A DNA stretch of 64,000 nucleotides from Phorcus lineatus. Its lineage: Eukaryota > Mollusca > Gastropoda > Trochida > Trochidae. The stretch lies in assembly GCA_921293015.1 (NCBI GenBank), contig OV121097.1:34721929-34785928 (forward strand). The letters run 5' to 3'. The notes beneath the pieces are model-generated. The model was given only the letters and a program-made list of their open reading frames with translations, did not search any database and was not told where the DNA came from. A program made the position numbers and the translations under genes. Each line of letters begins with the position of its first letter. The stretch's first letter is position 1. Positions 1 through 13,800 of the stretch are shown piece by piece.

Positions 1-128
1 GTTTGGGTTTCAAGATTATTTCACTTGTATCGCTGCTGCTAGTATCATTGCAGGAAGAAAGCCCGCAACACCATTGTGGCTATACATTGCTGTGAAACCT
101 GCAAGCTTCGGCTGGAACTAGCGAAATT
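1..128 (-). repeat. 3' part of a tRNA-type SINE, cut by the window start
   Basis: Read in reverse this matches the 3' half of the SINE at 13352-13665: CTAGTTCCAGCC, GGTTTCACAGCAATG, GTTGCGGGCTTTCT, TGATACTAGCAGC and TGAAATAATCTTG. Similarity fades after about 128. Confidence 0.8.
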
Positions 129-460
129 CAGTGTAGCATTGCACTAAACCAGTGGAAATTTGAAGGGTTTGTCGTTGAATGTTTTATTTTTCAGGTGCAA
201 GCTGAGGCTTCCACACGTAACCACTCAGATACAGCCTAATCTTCAATTGCATGTGATAGTGCAAATGTCGCTGTACATCGGGTATAAATGTCGTTAAACG
301 AATGTTTGAAACGTATTTATCTTAACAACACAAGATTAGTAATACCCTACTGCAATCCGTTTTTCTCTTTGTTTTGAAAAGACAATCTTTTAAATGTACA
401 AGTGGGAATTTTGATTTAAAAACATGCACACTAAAACATTTCACTAATGTTTAAAAAAGG

Positions 461-675
461 TCCTCGATACTATGAGGACAACACACACACACACGTGTTG
501 TCATCGGATACTATGAGGACAACACACACACGTGTTGTCATCGGATACTATGAGGACAACACACACACACACACGTGTTGTCATCGGATACTATGAGGAC
601 AACACACACACACACGTGTTGTAATCGGATCCTATGAGGACAACACACACACGTATTGTCATCGGATACTATGGT
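461..675. repeat. About 40-bp tandem repeat with CA runs and ACACGTGT palindromes
   Basis: GATACTATGAGGACAACACA recurs at about 467, 507, 544, 587 and 628, with a last partial copy at 665. Each unit is followed by a CA run and CGTGTTGTCATCG. ACAACAC...GTGTTGT within each unit can pair as a hairpin. CA-number differences between units indicate slippage. Confidence 0.9.
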
Positions 676-887
676 AACATATTTTATAACAAGCTTGGAA
701 AGTAAAATAAGTAAATTTAGAAACAATATCGATATACTATATGACACTGAGTAAATAACACGAATGCGTATAATCTTCCTGGCAGATTTTCCTGATAGGA
801 AAAATTTAAAATATTGAAAAGCAATGCCAAATGAGTCAGCCTAACTCACAATTTTGATCTAATAGGGGCCTTACATGGACTCAAGTA

Positions 888-990
888 ATGTTTTCAGTTC
901 GTCAACCTTTGCACAATGAAATAACTTCCTGGTTTGCTCACGTTCAAGTTGGTTCATTGTTTTCATGGTCTGTCAGTTTTTCTAAATTGT
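888..990 (+). promoter_or_regulatory. Leader-exon-like cassette, copy 1 (upstream of gene A)
   Basis: Contains AATGAAATAACTTCCTGG, then CACGTTCAAGTTGGTTCATT and a pyrimidine-rich TTTTCATGG...TCAGTTTTTC. The same order appears in cassettes near 25.4, 27.3 and 61.3 kb. The CAAGTTGGTT position matches the presumed donor CAG|GTTGGT of the other copies. This copy abuts MULE sequence. Confidence 0.45.
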
Positions 991-994
991 TAAA

Positions 995-1255
995 GATCAA
1001 CGACGGTGCCAGAACAACCAACTACGTTGAGGGATGGCATTCCAAATTGAACAAATCTGGAACCTGCCATCCAAACCTCTTTAAGTTCATAAGCTTAATT
1101 CAGAAGGAACAATCATGCAATGAGATTGTTATGTGTCAACTTGCTGCAGGTGGACGTCAGCCACCACGGAAGAAGAAGTATAGGGAGTTGGACCAGCGCC
1201 TCACCTTGTTGGACTTTGAAGTTTATCTACATGTGTCTGAATCTCAATTATAAAA
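995..1255 (+). pseudogene. Mutator-like (MULE) transposase C-terminal fragment
   Basis: An open frame encodes NYVEGWHSKLNKSGTCHPNL followed by FKFISLIQKEQS, matching the NxxVEGWHxxL...HPNxxxFIxxxxxEQ pattern of MULE/FLYWCH-type transposase C-termini in animals. It ends at TAA near 1251. No N-terminal part or catalytic DDE region is nearby, so this is a dead fragment. Confidence 0.65.
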
Positions 1256-4200
1256 TTTATTGAGACGACCCCCTGCCACCTCTATTGTTTTACCAATTAG
1301 CATGCATGACCAACTTTGCCACCGAGAACAATAGGTGGTGGCAAAGTGAGAAGACGCCGATCAGTTCTCGGTCTGGGCTGGTGGTTTGCATGCTTCAGTG
1401 ATCCTGAGAGCTATTTATAGACCGGATCACTACATGGGTAAGGGGAACCATAGCAAAAACGTTTTGAGATGCTACCCTGATTGAAACAATTTCATAGCTA
1501 TCGTCTATAGAAAATAGAACGATACAACATTCTCCCGAAGTTTGAATAAAAATATGCATTTATTATTGACCATCGATCACAACTCATACTAGTAAATTCT
1601 ATTAGTTTCAATTTTTTACTATAAAGCTATCCTCGGGAATTAATGTGGTATGTTTTAATTCTCATTTAAAAGAGTTATCTGATATCAGGTTATCCCAAAT
1701 CTTTCTATGTGATTTTTATATTATTTGTAGAGCTGTTACCGGTTGCGTTTTGTAAATTCTGTGTTAGTCGAAATAAAAACATATTCGTAAATATACACAT
1801 ACCGGAATCATCGGGAATTTATGTGCTAAGTTTAAGTGACATATCGGATCGGTAACAGATCATTACTAAAAGGACCACAGAGTATGTTGTTTGAGTCAAA
1901 TGTATATGCAATTTCACAAATGGTGTTTTTAGAAGTAGTGGTTGTTTCTGAACCGATTAAGAATATGAGAAAACGCATCTTAAAATAACAACCCTGACTT
2001 GGCAAAGCATTAGGATGATGGCATGGTTCCTGCTATCGATTTAATACCGAATGACATTAAAACTAAGATTCCATCCCAGTGATAGTAAGACAGTTACGTA
2101 AATTGTTCCTGAACATTTATCATAGGTAGTACTTAATAGGTTTGTTGCACGACGATTGTCAAGAGTTTTCATTACAACTTACTTCGGTTTCAACCAGTTA
2201 CTAAATGGGCCATGACATAAATCAAAATTCACAAGTCTTGATATCGCTAAGTGATAACATTACTTATTCTTTAATGGTATATTTTTATTAAGAGGATTTA
2301 ACATAAACTATAAATTAAATGCAGTATTATTACCTCAGAAAAGAATATCCTTGATTTTTGCTTACCAAATAATTTAAAAAGATAAGTCAACGGAAGCGTA
2401 GTTATAAACCAGCCAATACCATTAGTCTTTCAAGGACAGCAGTACGTTTTCTGAAATATTAATTTCAAAATTTCGTCAATAAACATTAGTTTATACCATG
2501 CCATGCCAAGACAATTCTATCAAAATAACATAAACATTGTTATACTTTATAGCTGATTAACCTTTTGCAGTGATCAATCACATTGCAGTCTTACCATTAA
2601 ACTAAATATAACGATAAATACAACTATTCAGGAGATATAACTTTGTTTGATGATTGATGAATCTTGTAACTACGGTAATAGACATTTATTCAACCTTTTC
2701 AACCAATGTCTCCTATTGTATATTATATATCATAGATCTCCTTTCAGCAATTTTGTAGCACCATAAGCAGGTATAACTACCTGAACAGTGGCGCATTTAT
2801 TAATATTCATTATTATCATTATTATTCTGAGTTGTTTATGGTCCTCAATTTTCAAGAATTCTTGAAAATAAGGCCTCATGAGCAATTGTAGGTTACCAGA
2901 GAATATATGTTAGATCTTATCCATATCATATATTCATTCATAGTCATGATTTTTAGTAATCAGATCTGTTGTGACTTATGTAAAGTATGAATAATTAAGA
3001 GAGAATTACAAGTCCATTCCATACTTTGTAGCATGACTCAAATGAAACCGAATAATGAATAAGTTTTAGCTTATACGGCTTCTACAATTATGATTTCCAG
3101 GGCATCAAACATGATTATCAAATATGTTTTTTTATTACAAATTAAATACTTTTATAGGATGATATGTATGTGTTGATTTTACCGATTATTTAGGTTCTGA
3201 ACAAATAATAGGTATTTATATAGTGATACATAGTCAAAATACCTACTACATGACCTTCTGCTATGATGCTTGCAGCTAGCGTTATCTCCAATTATGATAT
3301 ACGGTTGTATTCTGACATGAAAGTAAATAGTGTGTACAGCACTTATAAGAGTCAATAAAAGTCGCGACAGGGTCTGGATTATTTATCCACTTATCTACTT
3401 ATATTACCTACAAGAATGCTAACCTTGACACGCAACAACGAGCAGAAGCTGCTATGCTGTGAGTGTATCGCGCAGTACATTTAATAATATGCCTATCAAT
3501 AATAATATATTGAACGCTTAAATGTTTCATTTTCAAGAGCATCAATACATACATTGACCTGAAATGAATCATTATCTCGTGGTAAACTTTACTTCCATAC
3601 AAATATGAAATAACATTTGGATACACGAAATATGGATCCACGCTAAAATTATTGTTTAAATGTTACTTTAACAAGTTATTTATAAAATTCATCCGAAACT
3701 GAGAACCCTTTTTGTACGTGGCGTGCCTTATCTGAAAATGAGTTCGATGTTCTTAAGTAGATTATTGTCGTTTGGGTAAACGTGATGTGGACAAAAAGGC
3801 TGTATAAACACATCATCTTTGAATGGAAGCACGAAGGTGTGACGGTGACCCACCGTCCTTGTTTCTAGCAGGGTTCATATTTCAACGTTATAGCGCATTT
3901 CACACAACATTTTTACAGATGTTTCGCTGGTTGCCTTCCAGTGTTTAAAGCCGAAAACTCATCGCTGTGAGTAGCAGTAGTTATTGAAGAATATTTTTTC
4001 ATCTTTAATTTCGGCCCAAATGAATACAATAAACTTGAATAACGCTTAATTTCAAATTATTCCGAGTCACGTTTCGGGTACCTGATTGACAGAGTAAAGA
4101 TGATACTTTCAAGCGGAGTCTATGTATCGTCGAGGATTTTTATAAACGTAAGTACATTAACGAGAATCGTTACCAATACACGATTAGTATGAAACCTAAT

Positions 4201-4772
4201 CAAGACTATGAGAAATTGTTATTTATGAAGTTAAAGTTACACAGAGAATGGTTTATGATAATGCATGTTGTTTGAATGAAGGCCAAAATGCTATATATCT
4301 CTAGTATAGTTTAAAGCACCTCCCTTATCTTGCATCTTTATCTCTTAAAATGCCAAAATTATAATTTGTCATTGTTAATGGGTCCAAATTATGAGTTCTA
4401 ATTACATGTATTTTAGTTAAATTACTTACCAACCCATATTTGTCTCTGTGTCCGGTTTTCGATCACAATCCTGACTGAAATTTTTTTTATCACTATATGA
4501 AACTGTTAAGAATTACGATGTGAATTTAAGAAAAAAGACACCTTCTTGATGAAATACATGTTACAGCATTTATAACATTTATGAATAAAAAAAAATATGA
4601 ATATTTATTATTCCAACAAAAAACTCTGTGCCCCTTTTTTGCAGATATCATGGTGTGACAGATGCTTCTTTTCAAAATTTAATTTTTTTAAAAAGGAATC
4701 AGTGATATGCACGCACACCAGTGTGGCATTTACCAATCTTGTAATATACAACATGGTATCTGTTCGTTTCAG
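1256..4772. other. Intergenic DNA upstream of gene A
   Basis: AT-rich DNA with no convincing gene. A short fragment at about 4440-4500 (GTGTCCGGTTTTCGATCACA) matches the interior of the TIR elements at 6.1 and 55.4 kb. The noncoding first exon of gene A may lie here. Confidence 0.5.
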
Positions 4773-4805
4773 CAGTTTAGTCAACATCGACAGTGTCAGT
4801 CAAGG
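4773..4805 (+). other. 5' UTR part of gene A coding exon 1
   Basis: A pyrimidine-rich stretch ends in TTTCAG at 4772, and 33 nt later the ATG of gene A begins. Genes B and C have an acceptor-like AG exactly 33 nt before their ATGs as well, with similar intervening sequence (CAGTTTAGTCAACATCGACAG here). This supports an upstream noncoding exon splicing into this position and supports the chosen start codon. Confidence 0.6.
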
Positions 4806-4857
4806 ATGTATGCTGTCGGTCTTCTGGTTATCTGGACATTGTCGACCTTCGTCACAG
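4806..4857 (+). CDS. Gene A exon 1: signal peptide
   Basis: This 52-nt coding exon encodes MYAVGLLVIWTLSTFVT plus the first base of a Gly codon. It is a short hydrophobic leader typical of a secretory signal peptide. The donor is ACAG|GTTTGC, phase 1. Exon 1 of genes B and C is the same length, has the same phase and gives nearly the same peptide. Confidence 0.88.
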
Positions 4858-7800
4858 GTTTGCGTCTTTTAATATGTTGATAAAACTAAAGTGACTATAA
4901 TTCAGATGCCGTTTGATGTTAAGCCAGAGTAATAGTTCGAAAATGATAATCTAGAATAAATATTTAGTATATCAGTGAAGAGATAGTATTAAAAATGGGG
5001 ACATGTGGATAAGCATTAATTCATATTAACTTGGTTTATTTCGAGTAAGATCATTTAAAAAAAGTTATCTTACAGCAATGCAAGAAGTAAGTTGTCAAAG
5101 AAATGGCGTACAAGATTATAATAATTATGCCATTGGTTACTTTAAAGAAATGCTAGGCAGTTTTGTAATTGAAATATTAAAAGAAAGCGATTCCAGTTGA
5201 CGATTAAATAAAAGTGGGGGTGGAAAGAAGGACAATTTTATAGCGATTTGTTATTTCGTTGTAGAAAATATAAAGGTTTATACAACAAACATAAGAAAAG
5301 TATAATTCTTTGAAAACACCACTCTATTGTGAACATGAACGGATATGTCAACTCATTTAATGTTGGAAACTAGCAATTATTAAGATTAATACAAACAGAG
5401 AAATATTCTCGATGAAGGGGTCATCAAGAAATATAAAAAAGAACGTATTTTTGCCTTTATCACTTGAGTCATATTGAAATATATCCCTCGAGTTTAGGTA
5501 AACTTTTGGCTAAGATTTTATTATGATATACATTGGTAAAAAAATGGGTAAAATATATAGATATCACACATACAACGTAAAATCACTTACCACCCACCAC
5601 ATTATATGGACGGTGAAGATTTTCACCCATGTTTTACCGACGTTTTGCTTACGATATCACCTTCCTGTGGGCTCATATCACACTACAATTTAATATAGTG
5701 ATATGATGTTGTTATTGCTACTACAGACATTCGGAATTGGGTTAAGCGTACGTAAAATATTTCGATGGTTTCTACAACCGACATCCTTAGTTGGTATTTA
5801 GATGGGAGATAATGCTGAAAGTAATAAATCTTTACATATATGTTTTTCAATGAAATGCACATACTTTTTTTAAAGAATATTTATAAGAAAGTATGCAATA
5901 ATCAACAAAACATTCAAATTGTCTCATGGTAAAATTCCTACGAAATCTACATTACATGTATTGCCAGTGCCATCATGATGAACATTCTCTTTTCATGTAT
6001 CGCTGTAGAGTTGACAAACCATTAAAGGACCACTCAGTGAGTTATTGGATTCATATATGCCAAACTTAATCAATGGTGTCACTTGATCGCCAAGTATCGA
6101 CTGTTACCAAAGAGACACATTTTAAAGCTTATTCGTCATGTACGATGAAAATATATAAAGGTCGATAGTCGTACTTATGTAGTAAATAATGACCCTGTGC
6201 CGAGCGGTAATGGCAAATAAACTCGCGAGGGCATAGCCCGAGCCGAGTTTATTGCCTAAACGCGAGGCAATCGGGTCATTATTAAGGATTCAGCAATTTT
6301 GCTGAATCCTTATTGTTATTGGCGTGTTTTATTATTTTTTTTCCCCACCGATTTTGTGGACACGATTTAGCCCAAACCGCTAAAGCTACAACAGCCAATC
6401 TTCGCAGTCTGGTAGAATTTCATGAGAAGGGGTTCTAATAAGCTTTTGGGCTTAATCGGATTAAGCGTTAAAGGCACAGTGCCACTCAAATTTTCAAAAA
6501 TTAACATGGGATTTTTTTTCAAAATGCACTTAGAGACCTGAAACCTTTTTTAAACGATAGGCAATTACCTTTGGAGCAAAAAAGTAAATCATGGCAATTT
6601 CGTAGCGTTAGTACTTTCGCCGCCATATTCTTTTTTTGACTTTTTTCAATTTCCGGACCCCATGCATCTTTGACAATCTTCTTCTCTGAAGATACATGCA
6701 ATTAAGAGCCGAAACTCACATATATCATAGCTGAAGGAGTGGAAGCTCGATAGCTGAAGTTATCGAGCCACATTTGCAATTTTCTTAATACGTTTTTTTC
6801 TGCAACCCTTCAAAGTCGGGCGACTTAGCTCCTGTGACCATGTTCAAGGGGCGATAACTCAAAAAGTTAGACTCACCATTGCACCATTATTTCAGGAATG
6901 TGAAACCACTATAGGCACTTGACAAATCGAAAAAAACATTGGTCGCGAAAAGTCATTTCCGTTCACAATAATCGATCAAAATCGGGAAAAATACCTTTTT
7001 CAAAATTAACATGGGGTAATTTTTCAAAATTGACTTAGAGACTTGAAACTTGTTTTGAAAGAACCGTAATATCAATTCAAACAAAACAGTAAATCATGAC
7101 GAATTCTTATGTGTCATGTTTTTTTTTTTAGCATTATCAACTTCTTTGCAATAATCGCAGTTTGGTTACAAAACTTGGTCACATAAAACATGCTGCTGTG
7201 GACTAATGCGTGAGCCAATCTTCATGAGACTTTCAGGGTTGAATGCTAACATGACTATGTTTGTACTGAATGTGCTTTTACAGCGCTGAATCCTGTCGCT
7301 TGCGACTATATTTTAGCTTACAATCCCGCGGAATTTATATTTATATTTAATGAATTTACAAACGTTTTACTTTTACACTTTGCGGGTTGATGTTTTCCGA
7401 CCGAACGAGTCTACTAAAATATTTACAAAACACGCCAGATTTAGATTTTAAAGCTTTACATCAGAAATTTACAAAACCTATTACCTATAAATACATACAG
7501 GGGGAAATCAGTGTAGATATGACACAACAAAAAGTTCCTTAGCTTACATGGATCCTCGTGAGCTCCAGTGGTCGAGGCGTTGCTAGTCAACGGAGAGGTC
7601 CCGGGTTCGCATCATTATGAATCTTATATTTCTAGCTTGTTGAAATTTTCAAATTTTACACGACCATTGAACATCTCATAACCGAACCAGGTGTTCAGTA
7701 ACTGAAATGATGTTTAAAAACAAGTTAAACCCCAGCTCATCTCATAACCGACCATGGTAGTTATGAGATAACCAACCTGCGCACATGGTGGTTACGGCAT

Positions 7801-10800
7801 ATAATCTTCAAATAAAACAAAGGAAATAACTTCCCAAGGGGTGGAGGATCAAAAACAAAAAGTCTTACACAGCCAGGAGGGCAATTAGGAGTTGATAGTT
7901 TGTTAGGTTATATAACTAGTATCCATGTATATTGGACGTGATATCTACACCTCTGTGCATCTATAAGGCTGTTTTTTGATTTTCATTGAAAATCAGTATT
8001 TGTTAAAAATATATCTTTTGGACAGGAAACGTTAAGATGTTTTGATTTTATATCACCACATATGACATTTAGGTTCGTATCAAAGGTAAATAATATGTTA
8101 TGAAAATCACGGAGTGGCTCTTTAAAGAACAATAGTGTATGTAAGTGTTTCTGAATCAACATTATGTTTTAAAAACACAGACGATATCAATTGGTAGATA
8201 TCTCTTTAACAACAACAGGATATATGAGAAATAAGGATGGGTATCGCTCCTCAATATATTGCAATAAAGAAAAGTGTATTGCAATACGTATAGCAATATA
8301 TTGGTTCTTTTCATATTTTAGTTTTTCCATGCTCTCGACTTAATAACACTTTTCAAGTTTACACTTTATGTTAAAACTTTCATTTCATTGTAACGTTTTT
8401 CTGCAAATTTACATGGAAATTGTAAATTTGTAAAGCTCCGATTTATTGGATACATTCAGAAGAGAGTACCGGTACGTATCGTCTTGTTTCTGTATTGCAA
8501 TATACCGATATACCGATAATACCGCGCACCTTTAATGAGAAATAAAAAGAATATCAAGATAAGTCGATTTGTTTCTCGAATGAGTACCGTGCGTTGTGAA
8601 TAATGCTTGCATTAAACGGATTTTTCTTCGTTCCCTACTGTGCCAGCTAGGGTTGTAGTAAAGATGAGTAAATGTTTCTTCTTTTAATTTGTAACATTGG
8701 TTATATACACAATAAATTCGTGGACAGAAATAACCGTTAACATGTTGACAAAGAAAAGAGACTTAAACTGACAAAAACAAAGATATATTCAAAGTAAAAA
8801 AAAGATTAGTTCCGTAAAAGGGTAAGTTACTATAACTTAACTCGTTCTTGATTAGTGACATGGTGGTTTTATGCAAATTACCTCAAAAAGCCATTTGGAA
8901 AAATTGAAAGTTTACAAGAATTACTCTTCTGTAATTTTCATCTGTCAAAGCATCGTTTAGATTCGCATTACCAGTGGTCGAAGTAATTTTAAAATTCGAA
9001 CCTCGTTTGAGAGCGTCTTAATTTGCAGCATTATATTAATTTGCAGCATTACACTATCCCCGTATGGTTTTGTTTGATTTTTGATTTTTTGATTTAAACA
9101 TATTTTATTCAGTGAAGAAAAGGATTAGGTACAAGTTATCCAACTTAAGTAACCTACTCCTAAGTATTTACAAATGCATATTACACAAAAACATATATGT
9201 AACAAGGAAAGTGATATATTACAGAAATAGTATAGTAAGAAATATACAAATTAACACAATGTACATACTGCAGTCAGGAGAATCGCTTACTGTTTGATAT
9301 ATATTGTTGGACTGCTTTGAAGATGGTCTGATTGTGCAGATATGATACGTTCTTACTGCCATTTAGAAGTAAATCTAAATTTACATCATTATCTTTCACA
9401 TACAGTTTTAACATGTTGAACAATTTTCGTCTCTTGTAGCATATATTGGACACTCAAACATAAAGTGAAAAACATTTTCGCATAAATAACCACATTTGCA
9501 TGTTGAATCTGGCTTAATTCGAACATTAAATAGATCATAATTTAAGTCACTTACATGATATCGCAAACGAGTGTGGTGAATATTTAGAATGCGTATACCT
9601 GATGAAAAATAACTGGGTGCTGAAATATTGGGTTTTTCCAAATACGATTTAAACTTTTCTCTTGATGGTAAATTTCGCTTGTCTAAAGGGATATTATTCC
9701 ATAATAATGTGGTTGAAGGGATAAACGACATGGTTGAGTGTTTCAATCTATAAGCCGGAATAACAAATTGGTCTGCGTTTCTAAGAAAATGAGGAGTTGA
9801 ATCACCAACGGGGGTAGGGAGTAAATCTATCAGATATGGTGGTTTTGTTTTCCAAAGTTAAAAGAGTTCTTTGACAACTATCTGAGATCATAGTGTTACG
9901 AAATAATTTGGAATAGTAAATTATCCCCAGTCAAACCAGCAAAATGTAACAAGACAATGGTATATTAATTACAATTTAATCAATCAAATAATAAACAAAG
10001 TGTTTAAGATTTCAATATCAAGCTTATACAAATAATAATACTATATCAAATGAGTCACACTAAGTTGATGAATGTAGAAAACAGTCAGTGGGTCTTGATA
10101 GGAGATAGATGAATCCGGCTTGTAAAGGAATCCAAAAACAGTGGAACGGCAGATGATCGCAAAGTTGATTGTAAGAAGCAAGATGAGTAAGAGTTCTAAT
10201 GCCGGCCTATATATAGGTTAGATACCTTCTAAAATGTTCTTTAAAGTTCCTTGACAAACTCCAGAAAGAAGTAGCCAACACAAGCAATAAAAAATAGATA
10301 GAACATCCTAGAACAGATGATTCTAGACACTGCCAGCTAAGACTATCAAAACAAGTGTAAGTGTGGCCCACTAAACAATACAACAATGTTATACAATGTT
10401 TAACTCATAAACAATAACATACTCATAACAATTGTAAATTTTCCATTATTTATTTCCAGGTACGGACTACCTTATATCGGTTCCTACAGCAAGCTATGTA
10501 GACGTCTCCACTGATTACTACGAAGGGGGTTCAGTGAGAGTAGCCTATCCGAATCACGATATACATCAGGGATACGGGTTCGTTTCCAGCCGTTCTTTTC
10601 GTTTAGAGAACACATTAAGTACAATGCTTGGATATGACAACAACACTATCCTTATATCAAGCAGCCACAGCGCAATCAAGGTCCAAGTTTACAGCCGCAC
10701 CGTCTGGGACAAACACAATTTGTTCTTCTCTCTACCACTCACTGCACTGGGGACCAAATACGTCGTGTCCTCATGTATCCAAAATGTCGAGTATTCAGTT

Positions 10801-13800
10801 CTTGTGATAACAGCATATAAACGTAATGCAGATGTTGCTATCAGATTTGATACGGATGTTGAGTTTTCATACGATGGTCAGAACTACGGAAAGGGGGACA
10901 TTTTTAGACTTAGTTTAAAATCTTTCCAAACGTTTACCTTTAGAGTTAGACATGACCTGAGTGGAACAAGGATCAACAGCACAGAGACCATAGCAGTGTT
11001 CAGTGGGACAGCCGACATTGCGACCGTATACACTTACACCCAGTTGCTGCCTGTTGAACAGTTCTCTGATGAGTATGTTGTTGCAGTTGATGACAGCCTG
11101 CCACCCATTCAGCTTCAGATAATCGGGGAAGACAATGGCTTTGAGATAACGTTCAGCAATGGAACTTTGGCTTCAACAAATAATGGCATCCTGAACCGTA
11201 TTCTGAAGACAAATGAAACATTTCACTTTGTGTCAAGCAAACCTGTCATGGCGACCCTTTGCAGGAGTGTTGGGAATCAGAAAGGATTTGCTTTAATCCC
11301 GCCAGTTTCATCATATCCTGATCACAAAGAAGTATATTTGACTGGAACTACTTTGATTGTGACATTAAACACAACAAATATACGTGTCAACGGCGCGAAT
11401 GAAGAATGGAAGCATATTTCCAATTCTCAATTCAAAGTTGGGGCATACTCACGAAAACCATATGGTGGGTCAACTTCTTTTCAAACATTTCGTGGCATTT
11501 CCTTCTTCTTCATACCAAACTCATTTGTCATTAATCGTGTATCAATAGTGAAGGATGAACCGCAAATCACAGGTAAGTGCTGTCTTATAAATATAATTTT
11601 GATAAACGATGTAAGCCTTAAATCTCCACACCTAGACAGGATTGTTAATACTGAACTCAAACATTACCAAAGCGGCGTTAGACAAAAACTCACTCACTGT
11701 AACTTGACTTTAAATGGATTGAAACAGGAAGCGGTACACTTATGTCTAGCTCTCTGGACAAAACCACGGTTTTATTTATTGAAAGTTTCTGCAATAAACT
11801 TAAGTTTACGCCAAATGTATTTTCTTCAGAGGGTGAATATCTTAACCCAATCATCAGTAACCGTAGAAGAAATAATCAAGTGTCATTAAAAAACACCCTG
11901 TGGCCGTTTACCCTTTACCTTTAATCATTTGCTTTTTGCTTTTTATTATTCTGTACAATTAGTTTGCAAACAAAAGAGTTTTGCAGAAATTAGAAAACAT
12001 TGTTGTGTTAAACGACTGAACTAGAACTATGTTCAGCTTTGCAATATACATATGTCTTTAAACCTATGACACGGAAGAAATATTCTTTATTGAAATACCT
12101 TTGTAACTAAACTCCAAGGCAGAAGAAACGTTTCACGTTTGTTTTGTTTTTCATGAAAACATTAAGCGGGTACGGGTTTGATTCTAAGCAGTAAAGTATA
12201 GTATTACTGCAATATTTCCTCTACAGAAACGCATCGCATCGCATCGTATGCAGACATTGGAATTGCAAAATGTGAAACGAGTTTTTGATGCATGATTTGC
12301 GATGCACGTGACCAAGATATCGGTATGTCAACTATGGGGCCTTCCGAACATCAGAAGGCTGTTAATACGCTACCAGCAGACAGACGATCCACAGGCAAGA
12401 CCATGATCGGAAAGACCAGGTACAACTGCTGCCAAACATCTCTACACCAGGCAAATTAACCTCCGAAGCCGGCGACAGCACTCTGTCATGTCATCATCAC
12501 AAGAAAAACCCTTCGTCGACTTCGTTTGGCTGGTTAACGAGCCTACCAACCTGTAGCCGGTGGCAGCGTCGTGACTGGGAGAAGGTGCTGTTTACAGACG
12601 AGAGCAGGTTTTGCCTATTAAGGAATGATTGCAGGTCACAAGTGTATCTGCGAGGGGGCGTGCGACTTGCGTCAAACTGCATTAGATAGGCATCATGTTT
12701 AGGGGATGGATTTGTGACGAAATGACGACGCCGCTGTTTGTTCTGCGAGGGAATCTGACTGGCCATTGATGAGGTACTGAGACCTATCGTCGTTCCTTTC
12801 ATGCAACAAGAACCAAGAAGATTGATATTGCAACACGACAACGCAAGACCTCACACTACCCGAAATATTAGAAATGTCACTGTTTTGCCGTCGCCAGCCA
12901 ATTCACCAGGTATGAACACCTTTGGGATCACCTTGACCCCCATTGACACAGCTAGTTCCACCTCCAAACAACCAGCAAGAACTTGAGCAAACTCTGTTAA
13001 ACGTATGGAACAGGATCCCTGCTGACGTCCTCTAACGCCTGGCGACTTCAATGAGGAGGCGTGAACGTGCTTGCATTGATGCCTAGGGTGGTCACAATCG
13101 CTATTGATGACAGAATCCGTGATTTCTGTGCCCCCTAGAGTTTCTCCGAACTTTTAACTCCACATTTTCATAATATTTAATATTGAGCACGTGTTTCTTT
13201 CCTTGAGTATTTGGGCAAATTAGATGCCGATATTTGGATGCTTTTTAAAGAGAATAACGGAAAATTATTTCTGTTCAAAACAAATCTTCAGAATATCTCT
13301 TATCATATCTCATTTTGAAAAATGAGTGAAACCTTTCTTTTGCCTGAAGGGGCGGGAAAGCGCAGTGTTTAGCGCGTTCGGCTTCGGATCAAGAGGTCCG
13401 TGGTTAGAATCATCCCAGGGACTCGGCAACTTTATCTGCAGTAGAGAACTGTTTTACACGCAGTCAGCTTTGGGTGCAATGTTTCACTGAGTTTCTGCGT
13501 AGTACCATCTATGGTTCGCTAGTTCCAGCCGTTGCTCGCAGGTTTCACCGCAATGCATAACCTCAATAGTGTTGCGGGCTTTCTCGCTGCGATGATACTA
13601 GCAGCCGCGATATAAGTGAAATAATCTTGAAAGCGGCGTTAAACGTCAACTCACTCACTCTTTTGCCTGGAGCGAGTTGGATGGGGTTTAACGTGTTTAG
13701 CCTGGAAGTTGACATTTATTTCTCATGAACAGTATAAGCAGTTTTGTTGTATTAATAAAAGCAGCATTTGTGTACAGAGTGTGTGAAAAAATTTAATATT

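Larger units (their letters stand above)
6022..8125. mobile_element. Nested TIR element, copy 1 (2.1 kb)
   Basis: The left end TTAAAGGACCACTCAGTGA and right end TCACGGAGTGGCTCTTTAA are inverted repeats. A 480-bp relative in opposite orientation lies at 55081-55560. Homology to that copy stops near 6186 and resumes near 7866, so about 1.7 kb is inserted in this copy. No transposase is seen; it is a nonautonomous element. Confidence 0.75.
4858..10459 (+). other. Gene A intron 1 (5.6 kb)
   Basis: The intron runs from GTTTGC to TATTTCCAG. The matching intron of gene B is only 452 bp, so about 5 kb here is inserted material: a nested TIR element at 6022-8125, LINE sequence around 9300-9850, and unassigned AT-rich DNA. 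No other exon-like sequence was recognised. Confidence 0.75.

Noticed and set aside
461-675. Possible CRISPR-like array
   Set aside because: Units are contiguous CA-rich minisatellite copies with no unique spacers, in animal DNA.
7545-7625. Functional tRNA gene
   Set aside because: A- and B-box-like motifs are present, but a complete cloverleaf and acceptor stem are not evident; SINE head preferred.
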